Below, piece by piece: positions 1-7,577 of a stretch of 9,875 nt of DNA (positions are counted from its first letter, which is position 1; the number at the start of each line of letters is the position of its first letter). The translations under genes and the position numbers were made by a program. The DNA lies in NCBI GenBank assembly GCA_003453515.1, contig DMLD01000091.1, positions 1 through 9,875 of the forward strand, read 5' to 3'. The stretch is from Lachnospiraceae bacterium. Its GTDB lineage: Bacteria; Bacillota; Clostridia; Lachnospirales; Lachnospiraceae. The notes below the pieces were generated by a model, which saw nothing but the letters and a program-made list of their open reading frames with translations, was not told the origin of the DNA and did not search any database.

Positions 1-3000
1 CAACAGCGATCTCCTCCCTGTCATCATCCTCCGGTTCTGCATCAAATAATGCTGAAAGCTTTTCACTTAAAAGTCTGTAATCTGCCAACAGCTTTGGTGT
101 AAGTTCATGTATCTCATCCCAGTTTTCTTCATCACCGCAGGCTTCGAGATAAGCCGCCATATCAGACAGCTCCAGTGCTCCGATAAGCCTTGCAGAGCTC
201 TTCAGGGCATGCACCTTTATGGTATAGTTCCTTGCATCCAGATCGTTAAAGAACCCTTCTATCTCATCCGCTCCGGTCTTGGAAGCCACATAGAAATCCT
301 GCACAGCTTCAAGAAGAATATCTTCCTTCATGCAGTTTTCCATACCCGCCTTAAAGCTGATCTCCCCTATATCTGCGAATCGTTTCAGTCTCTCATCGTT
401 TGGAGAGTTCGTATCAGGCATTATATCACTGTTATTGTCAATTTGTACACGATCTGCAGTCGCATCATCAGATACCGTGTTTTTAGCTGATACACACTTT
501 TCGTATTTCTCATCTCCCTCACGGATAACCTTATCCTTTGGAAGCATATTCTGTATCGTTGATTCAAGTTTTTTGGAGTCTATAGGCTTGGTCAAATAGT
601 CATCAAACCCCGCCTTGATAAATCTCTCCCTTGCTCCCGATATTGCATTGGCAGTAAGCGCTATTACAGGAACCCCTGAGCTCATATTGCACTCTCCTGC
701 CTCTCCCATTCCCTCTTCGGGCAGCGCTTTCATGGCAGCGAGAGTCTCTATACCGTCAAGTCCCGGCATTCTCTGATCCAGAAAGATCATATCAAAATGC
801 TCTTTTTTTACCAGCTCTATAGCCTCCATACCGCTCATGGCAGTCTTTATCTTAACCATCGTCGGTTCGAGGAGTCCGCGGATGACGGTCAGGTTCATCT
901 TGGTATCATCTACAACAAGTATCTTTGCCTCCGGCGCAACAAACATTACCCGATACGCTTTGGCGCTTTCAATGGATCTTTCATACATCTCGGCAAAATT
1001 ACCCATGGGCTCCCATGAGATGACCTCCTGCTTCAGCGAGAATGAGAAAACAGAGCCCTCTCCGTACACGCTCTTTACATCGAGCTTCGAATCCATCATG
1101 TCGAGAAGCTGCTTAACTATGCTCATTCCCAGCCCCGCGCCCTCGATATTGCGGTTGCGGTTCTCCTCTATCCTCTCAAAGGGCTTAAACAGTCTTTGGA
1201 GATCCTCCTCTTTCATTCCTATTCCCGTATCGGCTACACTTACCTTGAACATGATGTGTGTTTCATCACATTTTTCATATCCCACACTCATGGAGACTGA
1301 GCCCTTTTCCGTATACTTCACGGCATTGTTGAGAATATTGATGACGCACTGCTTGACACGTATCTCATCACCGATCAACAGATGTGGTATGGTCTCATCC
1401 ACATCGACCTTGAATTCAAGTCCCTTCTCCTCCGCCTTTACGGATATCATATTTACAAGGTCGTTAAGCGTAGAGCTCATCTCGTATTCGACCGGCAATA
1501 TCTCCAGCTTGCCTGCCTCGATCCTGGAGAAATCAAGAATGTCATTTATAAGAGAAACCAGCGTCCTTCCCGAATTCTTGATGTCTGTTGCATATTTTCT
1601 GATTCGCATATCATCGGTCTCTCTGAGGATCATCTCATCCATCCCGAGAACCGCATTTATCGGAGTGCGTATCTCATGAGAGACATTCGAAAGGAAGTTT
1701 GACTTTGCCTCGTTTGCTTTCTGGGCGACCCTTAAGTCCTCCTTGAGCTGCTGCTCCTCGCGTATCTTCTGTATGTAATCTATTACCTCATTTACGGTAT
1801 AACCTATTGATTCATGAAGCTGGGACAGCTCATTGTTTGCGACAATATCCATGTCATTTATCTTGCTTGCCGCTGCCTCCCTGCCGTCTATTGAATCACT
1901 CGCAAACTCTCCCATGTACATCGCCATATCAGCTATGGGGCGTATTGCCCTTTTTTCGAGCAGATAAATGATGATCTCAACTATCGGCATGATTATATTC
2001 AGAAGAAAGAGTATAAGCTTTATATCAAACGCAAGGCTTTCACTGTTAAAAATAAAAACATTCCCGCTTCTGTCACGGTTTGTGAATGCCCCGATCTTTG
2101 TCCTGTTTAGATAATTGATATCTGCAAACGGTCTTTTGTTCTCATCGTTGTCAGGAGCACTATCGCCGCCGCTTCCTGTCTGACCGGTCACGGAACCTCC
2201 CGACACGGCAGTTGCGGACGACGTGGCATCAACTCCTCCCCAGAAGCCTTCACTTACTGCATCCGGCGGCAGAGCTGCCCCCGCAAACTGTCCCGATACT
2301 GCTGATCCGCTCGCAGACATCGGTCCTCTCTCGATGACCTGTCCGAGATCAGGTATAAGCGAATTGGCTACCAGCGCGGCAGCCACGCCAAGCAGTATGG
2401 CAAGCCCGGCAATAAGGCTCGATATGGTCTGTCCAAGCGGATGCTTGGGGCGGCGCTTCAGATAGTCCTGATACGCGTCATTTTTCACATGAAAACGAAA
2501 GTTTCCGACCTGGAAAAGCTGTGATATGTATTCCGGTAAAAATCTGTATAAAAGATGCAGGATAATATAGGCAATGACTATCTGCATAGCCACATCGATC
2601 AGGCTGAACGCATCCGCCTTTCCGAGTATGTTGGAAAAGTCCCTTTCGGCGACCAGATTGTTGACAAAGAACAGTACCGCATTGAGGACACAGCCCGAGA
2701 TGATCCCGGATATTATCGTCTTTACAAAGCTTTTTAAAAATCCTCTCTCCACCACAAAGCCGACTACATATAGCAAGACCAGGTGAAAGGACAGCAAAAA
2801 CGTGTCCGCAGTCGACATAAAAATAGTCGGAACCAGCACAAGCGTATAGCACATGATCCCGCTTCGAAGCCCGTACAGTCCGACTATAAATACCAGAGGC
2901 AGTATATAGCAAAACGCAAAGGACAGCATGGAGAGCGCCATGTTATCACTTTCCATCCAACCGCACAGATACCCGAAAAGCAGAATGGCATTTCCGATTA

Positions 3001-3055
3001 TCATGGCGATCTGTACGCCCTTTCCTATATTTCCCTTTTGATACAGCTCTGACAT
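1..3055 (-). CDS. Hybrid sensor histidine kinase (membrane input, HisKA-HATPase, receiver, Hpt), 3' end beyond window
   Basis: Reads open from an ATG at 3055 to the left edge (1018 codons seen, no stop). AGGAGG at 3067-3062, six bases upstream, fixes the start. Residues 1-235 are very hydrophobic, with about seven likely membrane segments (near 15-33, 40-60, 65-85, 87-103, 112-133, 150-170, 209-234). A Ser/Gly/Ala-rich loop of about 110 residues follows, then a last span at 344-366 and a HAMP-like linker (about 367-430). The kinase core has SHEIRTP with phospho-acceptor His460, an N-box at 573-580 with Asn577, DTGIGM from Asp609, and a GAGLGMSIV glycine loop. The receiver has Asp716/717, phospho-acceptor Asp760 in FLDQRMPG, Thr801 and Lys823. 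The Hpt domain has VHALKSSA with His949. By family knowledge it autophosphorylates and relays His-Asp-His to an unseen response regulator. The Hpt fold is nearly complete, so the stop should be close outside the window. Signal unknown. Possibly cotranscribed with the hydrolase upstream. Confidence 0.95.
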   Translation of the reverse strand, partial: MSELYQKGNIGKGVQIAMIIGNAILLFGYLCGWMESDNMALSMLSFAFCYILPLVFIVGLYGLRSGIMCYTLVLVPTIFMSTADTFLLSFHLVLLYVVGFVVERGFLKSFVKTIISGIISGCVLNAVLFFVNNLVAERDFSNILGKADAFSLIDVAMQIVIAYIILHLLYRFLPEYISQLFQVGNFRFHVKNDAYQDYLKRRPKHPLGQTISSLIAGLAILLGVAAALVANSLIPDLGQVIERGPMSASGSAVSGQFAGAALPPDAVSEGFWGGVDATSSATAVSGGSVTGQTGSGGDSAPDNDENKRPFADINYLNRTKIGAFTNRDRSGNVFIFNSESLAFDIKLILFLLNIIMPIVEIIIYLLEKRAIRPIADMAMYMGEFASDSIDGREAAASKINDMDIVANNELSQLHESIGYTVNEVIDYIQKIREEQQLKEDLRVAQKANEAKSNFLSNVSHEIRTPINAVLGMDEMILRETDDMRIRKYATDIKNSGRTLVSLINDILDFSRIEAGKLEILPVEYEMSSTLNDLVNMISVKAEEKGLEFKVDVDETIPHLLIGDEIRVKQCVINILNNAVKYTEKGSVSMSVGYEKCDETHIMFKVSVADTGIGMKEEDLQRLFKPFERIEENRNRNIEGAGLGMSIVKQLLDMMDSKLDVKSVYGEGSVFSFSLKQEVISWEPMGNFAEMYERSIESAKAYRVMFVAPEAKILVVDDTKMNLTVIRGLLEPTMVKIKTAMSGMEAIELVKKEHFDMIFLDQRMPGLDGIETLAAMKALPEEGMGEAGECNMSSGVPVIALTANAISGARERFIKAGFDDYLTKPIDSKKLESTIQNMLPKDKVIREGDEKYEKCVSAKNTVSDDATADRVQIDNNSDIMPDTNSPNDERLKRFADIGEISFKAGMENCMKEDILLEAVQDFYVASKTGADEIEGFFNDLDARNYTIKVHALKSSARLIGALELSDMAAYLEACGDEENWDEIHELTPKLLADYRLLSEKLSALFDAEPEDDDREEIAV

Positions 3056-3061
3056 CTGTCC

Positions 3062-3067
3062 CCTCCT
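3062..3067 (-). promoter_or_regulatory. Ribosome binding site of the histidine kinase
   Basis: AGGAGG, a perfect Shine-Dalgarno core, lies six bases before the ATG at 3055. It sits in the 33-base gap after the hydrolase stop. No hairpin with a T-run is visible in that gap, so the kinase may be read from the same transcript. Confidence 0.8.
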
Positions 3068-3088
3068 GCCAAATATATCAGCTGAACT

Positions 3089-4090
3089 TTACAGCCATTT
3101 TTCGAGCCATTCCCCTACTTCCTTCCAGTACAGATCAGGATCGACCTGATAGCTCTCGGCATGCTCCGCATTTTGGATCGTAAGCGCCTTCTTGTATTTT
3201 GAACCGCACGCCTCATACAACGGCTGCATCATATCATACGGCACGAAAGTATCCTTGTCTCCGTGAATAAAAAGGATCGGTATACTAGCCTTCTTTACCT
3301 GCTCGAGCGCCGAGTGATCATGATATCCGAACCCGTACTTCACCTTCGTTATAAGCTCACATATATACAGCGTCGGAAAAACTGGCACACCGAAAGTATC
3401 ACCAAGCTGATGCTTAAACTCGTTCCAGATCGAGGAGTACCCGCAGTCCTCTATCGCGCACTTCACATTGTCAGGCAGCAGCTCTCCGGAGGTCGTCATC
3501 ACGGTCGCACCGCCCATGCTCACCCCGTATAAAAATATCCGCGCCTCGGGATCCATCTCTACGATCATGTCTATCCAGCCCGACACATCCCTTCGCTCCA
3601 TGCACGCCATGCCAACATATCCTCCCTCACTTCTTCCGTGACCTCTGGCGTGTCCGGCAAATATATTGTGTCCCATCTCGTAGAATCTTTTTGCCTGATT
3701 TGATATATCCTGCAGCCGGTGATTGGTATATCCGTGACAGCAGATAGCATAGGTGTGCGAGCCCTCTTTTTTTATAAATCTGCCGCGAAGCTTGAGCCCA
3801 TCCTCAGAGGTCCGCTCCCAGAGTTCTCCCTGTTCAAGCCACTCCACGGCATCACGCACATAGCTGTTTAGCTCCTTATTGTCCTCCTCAAGCCCTATGA
3901 CGGTACCCATAGACACAGGCGCTTTTCGCTTAAGTGTAAAGCTTACCATGAAAAATGCTATCCCAACAAACAAAGCTATAGTGACAACACACTCAACTAT
4001 CAGCGCGATCCACCATCCCATCACGATAAACCACACCGCCAGTCCGAGCAGTATAACCCATATTCCTATTCTCTGTGCAAGCTTATTCAT
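3089..4090 (-). CDS. Membrane-anchored alpha/beta hydrolase (YqkD/COG1073-like)
   Basis: A 333-residue serine hydrolase of the alpha/beta fold. Residues 10-50 form one or two membrane spans, so the catalytic domain is probably tethered to the membrane; which side is not certain. The domain shows CHGYTNH (118-124), a GHARGHGRS stretch (146-154), the nucleophile elbow GVSMGG with Ser191, GDKD with the likely acid Asp280, and AEH with the likely base His310, so the triad is intact. The layout fits the uncharacterised YqkD-type group; substrate unknown (an ester, lipid or peptide is possible). Start: a GTG at 4099 is in frame, but it falls inside AGGTGG (4101-4096), which makes a good ribosome binding site five bases before the ATG at 4090, so I prefer the ATG. 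Only 18 bases separate it from the dipeptidase stop, so it is very probably cotranscribed. Confidence 0.9.
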   Translation of the reverse strand: MNKLAQRIGIWVILLGLAVWFIVMGWWIALIVECVVTIALFVGIAFFMVSFTLKRKAPVSMGTVIGLEEDNKELNSYVRDAVEWLEQGELWERTSEDGLKLRGRFIKKEGSHTYAICCHGYTNHRLQDISNQAKRFYEMGHNIFAGHARGHGRSEGGYVGMACMERRDVSGWIDMIVEMDPEARIFLYGVSMGGATVMTTSGELLPDNVKCAIEDCGYSSIWNEFKHQLGDTFGVPVFPTLYICELITKVKYGFGYHDHSALEQVKKASIPILFIHGDKDTFVPYDMMQPLYEACGSKYKKALTIQNAEHAESYQVDPDLYWKEVGEWLEKWL

Positions 4091-4108
4091 ATCTCCCACC
4101 TCATCTTT

Positions 4109-5575
4109 CTACATGGTTTTCAGTACCTCAAGCAGATACTCCCATATACGTCTCACACTCTCTATGCCCATGGACTCTGCCGGAGTATGTATATCTTTTA
4201 GATCAGGCCCTATAGATACCGCATCCAGATCAGCTATACCTCTGTCAAAAAAACCGCACTCCACACCTGCGTGTACTGATTCGACCTTCGGCTCATGACC
4301 GTACATATTATTATAGACTGCGACCATGTGGTCTCTGAGAGGCGATTCTCTCCTATAGCTCCAGCACGGATAGTCGCCGCTCACATCCACGCCTCCGCCG
4401 AGCATTTTGATAATGCGGCACACGCGGCCTATGAGCTCCTCCTTCTCCGAAGTGACGGACGATCTCACCAGCAGTCCTATCTCAAACCCGATATCACTTA
4501 GGTTCATGACCCCGATGTTGAGGGATGTCCTTACCGTGCCGGCAAGCTCCGGGCTCATCCTCTGCACTCCGTTTGGCAAAGCTCTGAGCGCCGATATCAC
4601 CGTTTCCTGTGAGGTCCGGCTCATCACCTTATCGATATCACATTCTTCAACACCTATGTGTATGTCGGGATCGGTCGAGGCAAACTCATCCGCAAATATC
4701 CTCTCCCACTTTATCACCTTATCCCGAAGCCTGTCCTCATCCGCCATAACGATTGCCGTCGCCACAGTAGGTATGACATTATCCTTACTTCCGCCGTCGA
4801 TCCGTGACAGCCTGAAGCCGTCGTCTTTAGCCAAATCCTCCAGCATTCTTCCCAAGAGCACATGAGCATTGGCTCTGTTTTTATCTATCTCGATACCCGA
4901 GTGGCCGCCGATCAGACCGGTCAGACCGAGCCTGAACGCAGAGATACTTCCGGTCGAGCCGTCATCGCTGCTTTGGGGCGCCGGTACATCCTCCCATTCT
5001 ACCGAAAAGGTTCCCTTTATCAGCGCGCCTCCGGCACAACCTGCGGTTATGACCCCTTCATCCTCGGAATCTATGTTGATAAGTATACGTCCCATAAGCG
5101 AACTCATATCAAGGGCTGCGGCACCGAGCATACCTATCTCCTCATCCACGGTAAATACCGCTTCTATCGGAGGATGAGCTATATCATCAGACTCCAGTAT
5201 GGCAAGCATGATAGCCACTGCCACTCCGTCGTCGCCGCCAAGGGTCGTCCCCTTTGCCGTGACCCTGCTTCCGTCCGTTTGAAGTATAAGTCCCTCGCTC
5301 TCCATATCAAGGTCGCAGCCCTCATCCTTCTCACAGACCATATCCATATGTCCCTGGAGTATCACGACAGGCTTGTCCTCATACCCGGCAGTTCCCGGCT
5401 TTCGTATGATCACGTTGCCCGGATCATCTCTCACACTGTCAAGCCCCTTTTCTTCGGCAAACGAAGCGATATACGCACTGATAGCCGATATGTTTCCCGA
5501 GCCGTGCGGGATGGAGGCTATTTTTTCAAAATAATAAAATACCCTTTCAGGCTGTAATCCGTTTAGTACCGACAC
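4109..5575 (-). CDS. pepD: Aminoacyl-histidine dipeptidase / cytosol non-specific dipeptidase (M20 family)
   Basis: A 488-residue cytosolic zinc peptidase of the PepD group, which splits a wide range of dipeptides and provides amino acids from imported or recycled peptides. Length matches the family (about 485). Visible M20 features are IPHGSGN (22-28), QGHMDMV with metal ligand His76 and Asp78, TLGGDDG with the bridging Asp near 115, VDEEIGM with catalytic Glu145 and metal ligand Glu146, NIDSED with Asp169, GGHSG with His225 in the lid/dimerisation region, and DIHTPAE with His463 near the C-terminus. Start: an upstream in-frame ATG at 5635 would put 20 non-family residues, overlapping proA, before the conserved N-terminus. 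A GTG at 5575 with AGGAG seven bases before it gives the expected beginning SVLNGLQPE, so I chose the GTG. It follows proA by 10 bases, with its ribosome binding site overlapping the proA stop. Confidence 0.94.
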   Translation of the reverse strand: MSVLNGLQPERVFYYFEKIASIPHGSGNISAISAYIASFAEEKGLDSVRDDPGNVIIRKPGTAGYEDKPVVILQGHMDMVCEKDEGCDLDMESEGLILQTDGSRVTAKGTTLGGDDGVAVAIMLAILESDDIAHPPIEAVFTVDEEIGMLGAAALDMSSLMGRILINIDSEDEGVITAGCAGGALIKGTFSVEWEDVPAPQSSDDGSTGSISAFRLGLTGLIGGHSGIEIDKNRANAHVLLGRMLEDLAKDDGFRLSRIDGGSKDNVIPTVATAIVMADEDRLRDKVIKWERIFADEFASTDPDIHIGVEECDIDKVMSRTSQETVISALRALPNGVQRMSPELAGTVRTSLNIGVMNLSDIGFEIGLLVRSSVTSEKEELIGRVCRIIKMLGGGVDVSGDYPCWSYRRESPLRDHMVAVYNNMYGHEPKVESVHAGVECGFFDRGIADLDAVSIGPDLKDIHTPAESMGIESVRRIWEYLLEVLKTM

Positions 5576-5582
5576 TTTATCT

Positions 5583-5587
5583 CTCCT
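5583..5587 (-). promoter_or_regulatory. Ribosome binding site of pepD overlapping the proA stop codon
   Basis: AGGAG at 5587-5583 shares its first two bases with the TAG stop of proA (5588-5586) and lies seven bases before the GTG at 5575. It decides the pepD start and suggests that ribosomes ending proA may re-initiate on pepD. Confidence 0.75.
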
Positions 5588-6881
5588 ATAGATCTCTGTG
5601 ATGAAAACTCTTTTCGCCGCTTGCGTACTCTCCAACCGTCTGACCGTGTCCGTAGAGCCTGTACTTATATGTCACAAGCCCCTCGAGTCCGACAGGTCCT
5701 CTTGCGTGTATCTTGCCCGTACTGATGCCAACCTCCGCTCCGAAGCCATATCTGAAGCCGTCAGAGAATCTGGTCGAGCAGTTGTGATATACACCCGCGG
5801 AATCGACCATCTGCATGAATCTCTCCGCCGTATCGGCGTCGTCCGTTATTATCGAGTCGGTATGATGAGACCCGTGCATATTTATATGACTTATGGCATC
5901 ATCCACACTGTCAACGAGCTTTACGCCGACCGTGAGTGACAGGTACTCATTGTCAAAATCATCATCGGTTATGGTCTCCAAATCACCCTTCACATCGTGC
6001 AATATGTCCTTGACCTCTTTCGTCCCGCGCAGCTTTACGTTCTCCTTTGTTAGCGCCTCAGCAAGCTTTGGCAGTATGGCAGGCGCGACAGCTCTGTTGA
6101 TAAGCAGGGTCTCCACCGCGTTGCAGGCGGCGGTGTACTGGATCTTGGCGTCGGTTATGACCTTGATCGCCATATCCATATCACACCTTTCATCAACATA
6201 TATATGGCATATCCCGTCGGCGTGACCCATAACCGGTATGCGTGTGTGATCCATGATATATCTGACAAAGGCATTGGAGCCTCTCGGTATGATCAGATCC
6301 ACCTCCCTGTCACACGAGAGCAGCTCATCTATCTCATCGTGAGACGTCGCCTGACTGAGCGCCCCCTCCGGCAGACCCGCTTCCACCACGCTCTCATGTA
6401 TCAGCTTAAACAGTATGCTGTTTGTGTCGGCGGTCTCCTTGCCTCCCTTTAGCAGGGCGCAGTTGCCGCTCTTGATACACAGCGATGCGATCTGCACCAG
6501 GGCATCGGGTCTCGCCTCAAATATGACGCCGATCACACCTATGGGGCAACTAATACGCTTTAGCAGCAGTCCCTCATCAAGCTCCCTGTTAAGAGTTACC
6601 CTTCCCACCGGATCAGGCAGCGATATGAGCATGTTGAGCCCTTCACATACATCGTTGAGCTTTGCCTCGTCAAACCTAAGCCTCTTTATGACAACCGGTG
6701 ATATGCCGCTCTCCTGCGCTCTTGCCATATCCTTTTTGTTCTCTGCAAATATCTCTTCGCAGCTGCCAAGCAGTCTGTCACGGATGATCCCAAGAGCCGA
6801 ATTTCTCATCTCTATCGATGACGCCGCAAGCACGGGTGCATCACTTCTCATCCTTTTTGCTGTTTCACTTATCATCGACAT
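5586..6881 (-). CDS. proA: Gamma-glutamyl phosphate reductase (glutamate-5-semialdehyde dehydrogenase)
   Basis: Second step of proline synthesis from glutamate: NADPH-dependent reduction of gamma-glutamyl phosphate to glutamate-5-semialdehyde, in the cytosol. The protein is 431 residues, near the family's usual 415-430. Seen, numbering from the chosen ATG: ARPDALVQ (about 123-130) and LLKGGKE (143-149) of the cofactor domain; IPRGS (198-202); catalytic Cys253 in TAACNAVETLL; and the ProA C-terminal signature from FGAEVGIS to GLEGLVTYKY (about 380-407). All are intact. Three nearby ATGs are possible. AAGGAG (6897-6892) is one base from the ATG at 6890 and ten from the ATG at 6881, so the latter is preferred; the former would give 434 residues. 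The start lies inside the end of the PAP2 gene (17-base overlap), which implies coupled translation. proB, the usual partner, is not in the window. Confidence 0.96.
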   Translation of the reverse strand: MSMISETAKRMRSDAPVLAASSIEMRNSALGIIRDRLLGSCEEIFAENKKDMARAQESGISPVVIKRLRFDEAKLNDVCEGLNMLISLPDPVGRVTLNRELDEGLLLKRISCPIGVIGVIFEARPDALVQIASLCIKSGNCALLKGGKETADTNSILFKLIHESVVEAGLPEGALSQATSHDEIDELLSCDREVDLIIPRGSNAFVRYIMDHTRIPVMGHADGICHIYVDERCDMDMAIKVITDAKIQYTAACNAVETLLINRAVAPAILPKLAEALTKENVKLRGTKEVKDILHDVKGDLETITDDDFDNEYLSLTVGVKLVDSVDDAISHINMHGSHHTDSIITDDADTAERFMQMVDSAGVYHNCSTRFSDGFRYGFGAEVGISTGKIHARGPVGLEGLVTYKYRLYGHGQTVGEYASGEKSFHHRDL

Positions 6882-7485
6882 CTGTTTCATTCTCCTTTTT
6901 ATTTACGGTTTCATTTTTCCTTTGAAAATGCTCCCATATCTTATTTCCGACAAAGCTTCCGAGTATGCCGCCGCCTATACCGAGCAGTATACCTGCAAGC
7001 ACATCCGTCGGGAAATGTACACCGAGATAAAGCCTTGAAAATGCAAGTAATGCTGACAATATATAAAATCCGATGCTTATCCTAACTGCCACCTTCTTCT
7101 CCATGATCTTTGGCAGGGTCAGCAAAAATACCGTCGACATGGCAAACGCTACCGCAGTGTGTCCCGACGGAAACGAGGAGTCGTGCGGCTTACTCGTTAT
7201 GACCTCGAGCTCCTGAAGTATCTCATACGGTCTTGTCCTGTTGACCAAAAGCTTTATTCCGAGATTGTTGATTATACCCATGGATGCAAGAGCAAGTGCC
7301 GAGTTTAGTCCTACTCTTCTGGTCCGCGAAATGATCAAAAGCGTCAGTGCGATCAGTATCCAGAACAGTCCGCCGTAGTCTCCGAGCTTGGTGACTGCCT
7401 GCATGACAGGCGTCAAAATATCGTTTCTCAGATTCTCCTGTATCCACATCAGGATCTGTCCATCCATTTCAAGTATAGCTTCCAT
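6865..7485 (-). CDS. PAP2-family membrane phosphatase (phosphatidic acid phosphatase type 2)
   Basis: A 206-residue integral membrane protein with the complete three-part PAP2 active site: K-x6-RP (Lys78, Arg85, Pro86), PSGH (106-109, with the proton-donor His109) and SR-x5-H-x3-D (Ser150, Arg151, nucleophile His157, Asp161). About five hydrophobic spans are seen (near 38-53, 60-80, 110-126, 133-149, 160-180), and a charged Lys/Glu/Asn/Asp-rich tail follows. The family removes phosphate from lipid phosphates such as undecaprenyl pyrophosphate, phosphatidic acid or phosphatidylglycerol phosphate, with the active site usually facing outward. A role in undecaprenyl pyrophosphate recycling is possible but cannot be told from sequence. 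It is the first gene after a terminator and so probably leads the operon. An AGGA lies about nine bases before the ATG. Its end overlaps proA. Confidence 0.93.
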   Translation of the reverse strand: MEAILEMDGQILMWIQENLRNDILTPVMQAVTKLGDYGGLFWILIALTLLIISRTRRVGLNSALALASMGIINNLGIKLLVNRTRPYEILQELEVITSKPHDSSFPSGHTAVAFAMSTVFLLTLPKIMEKKVAVRISIGFYILSALLAFSRLYLGVHFPTDVLAGILLGIGGGILGSFVGNKIWEHFQRKNETVNKKENETDVDDK

Positions 7486-7518
7486 TATCCTACATCCTTT
7501 TTTATGTATATTTAGCTT

Positions 7519-7547
7519 ATTTTAACACAAACCCCTTGCGTGTGCAA
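7519..7547 (-). promoter_or_regulatory. Candidate sigma-A promoter for the PAP2-proA-pepD-hydrolase operon
   Basis: Read on the minus strand: TTGCAC at 7547-7542 (3 of 6 to TTGACA), a 17-base spacer, and TAAAAT at 7524-7519 (5 of 6 to TATAAT) preceded by TG at -15/-14, an extended -10. Transcription would begin near 7512, giving a leader of about 27 bases before the PAP2 ATG. The weak -35 box lies in the terminator stem of the preceding operon. Pattern only. Confidence 0.35.
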
Positions 7548-7551
7548 GGGG
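7520..7551 (-). terminator. Intrinsic terminator of the sugar ABC transporter operon
   Basis: An 8-bp perfect GC-rich stem (CCCCTTGC at 7532-7539 pairing with GCAAGGGG at 7544-7551) with a 4-base loop, followed on the minus strand by the T-rich tail TTTGTGTT. It begins 26 bases after the stop of the binding-protein gene, as expected for the end of that operon. The tail on the plus strand is much poorer in T, so the direction is minus. Confidence 0.82.
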
Positions 7552-7577
7552 CTCTTTCATTAGAATTATGTATACTG

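Noticed and set aside
837..1679. Long plus-strand open frame (280 codons) opposite the histidine kinase
   Set aside because: It is antisense to the kinase core and receiver, whose motifs are unambiguous. The translation is Ser/Arg/Ile-rich with no recognisable domain.
2130..2320. Ser/Gly/Ala-rich coding stretch of the kinase as a DNA repeat or mobile-element scar
   Set aside because: The amino-acid bias comes from varied codons; no direct or inverted DNA repeat is visible and the reading frame continues cleanly on both sides.
2478..2912. Minus-strand open frame of 144 codons inside the kinase's membrane region
   Set aside because: It is in another frame of the same strand. The kinase frame is continuous from 3055 and gives clean membrane segments there; this frame is Cys/Arg/Gly-rich.
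3056..3088. Terminator or promoter between the hydrolase and the kinase
   Set aside because: Only a short TCAGCTGA palindrome is present, with no GC stem plus T-run and no convincing -35/-10 pair in 33 bases.
4869..5557. Plus-strand open frames opposite pepD
   Set aside because: Their translations carry no family motif, while the opposite strand has the full set of M20 metal ligands.
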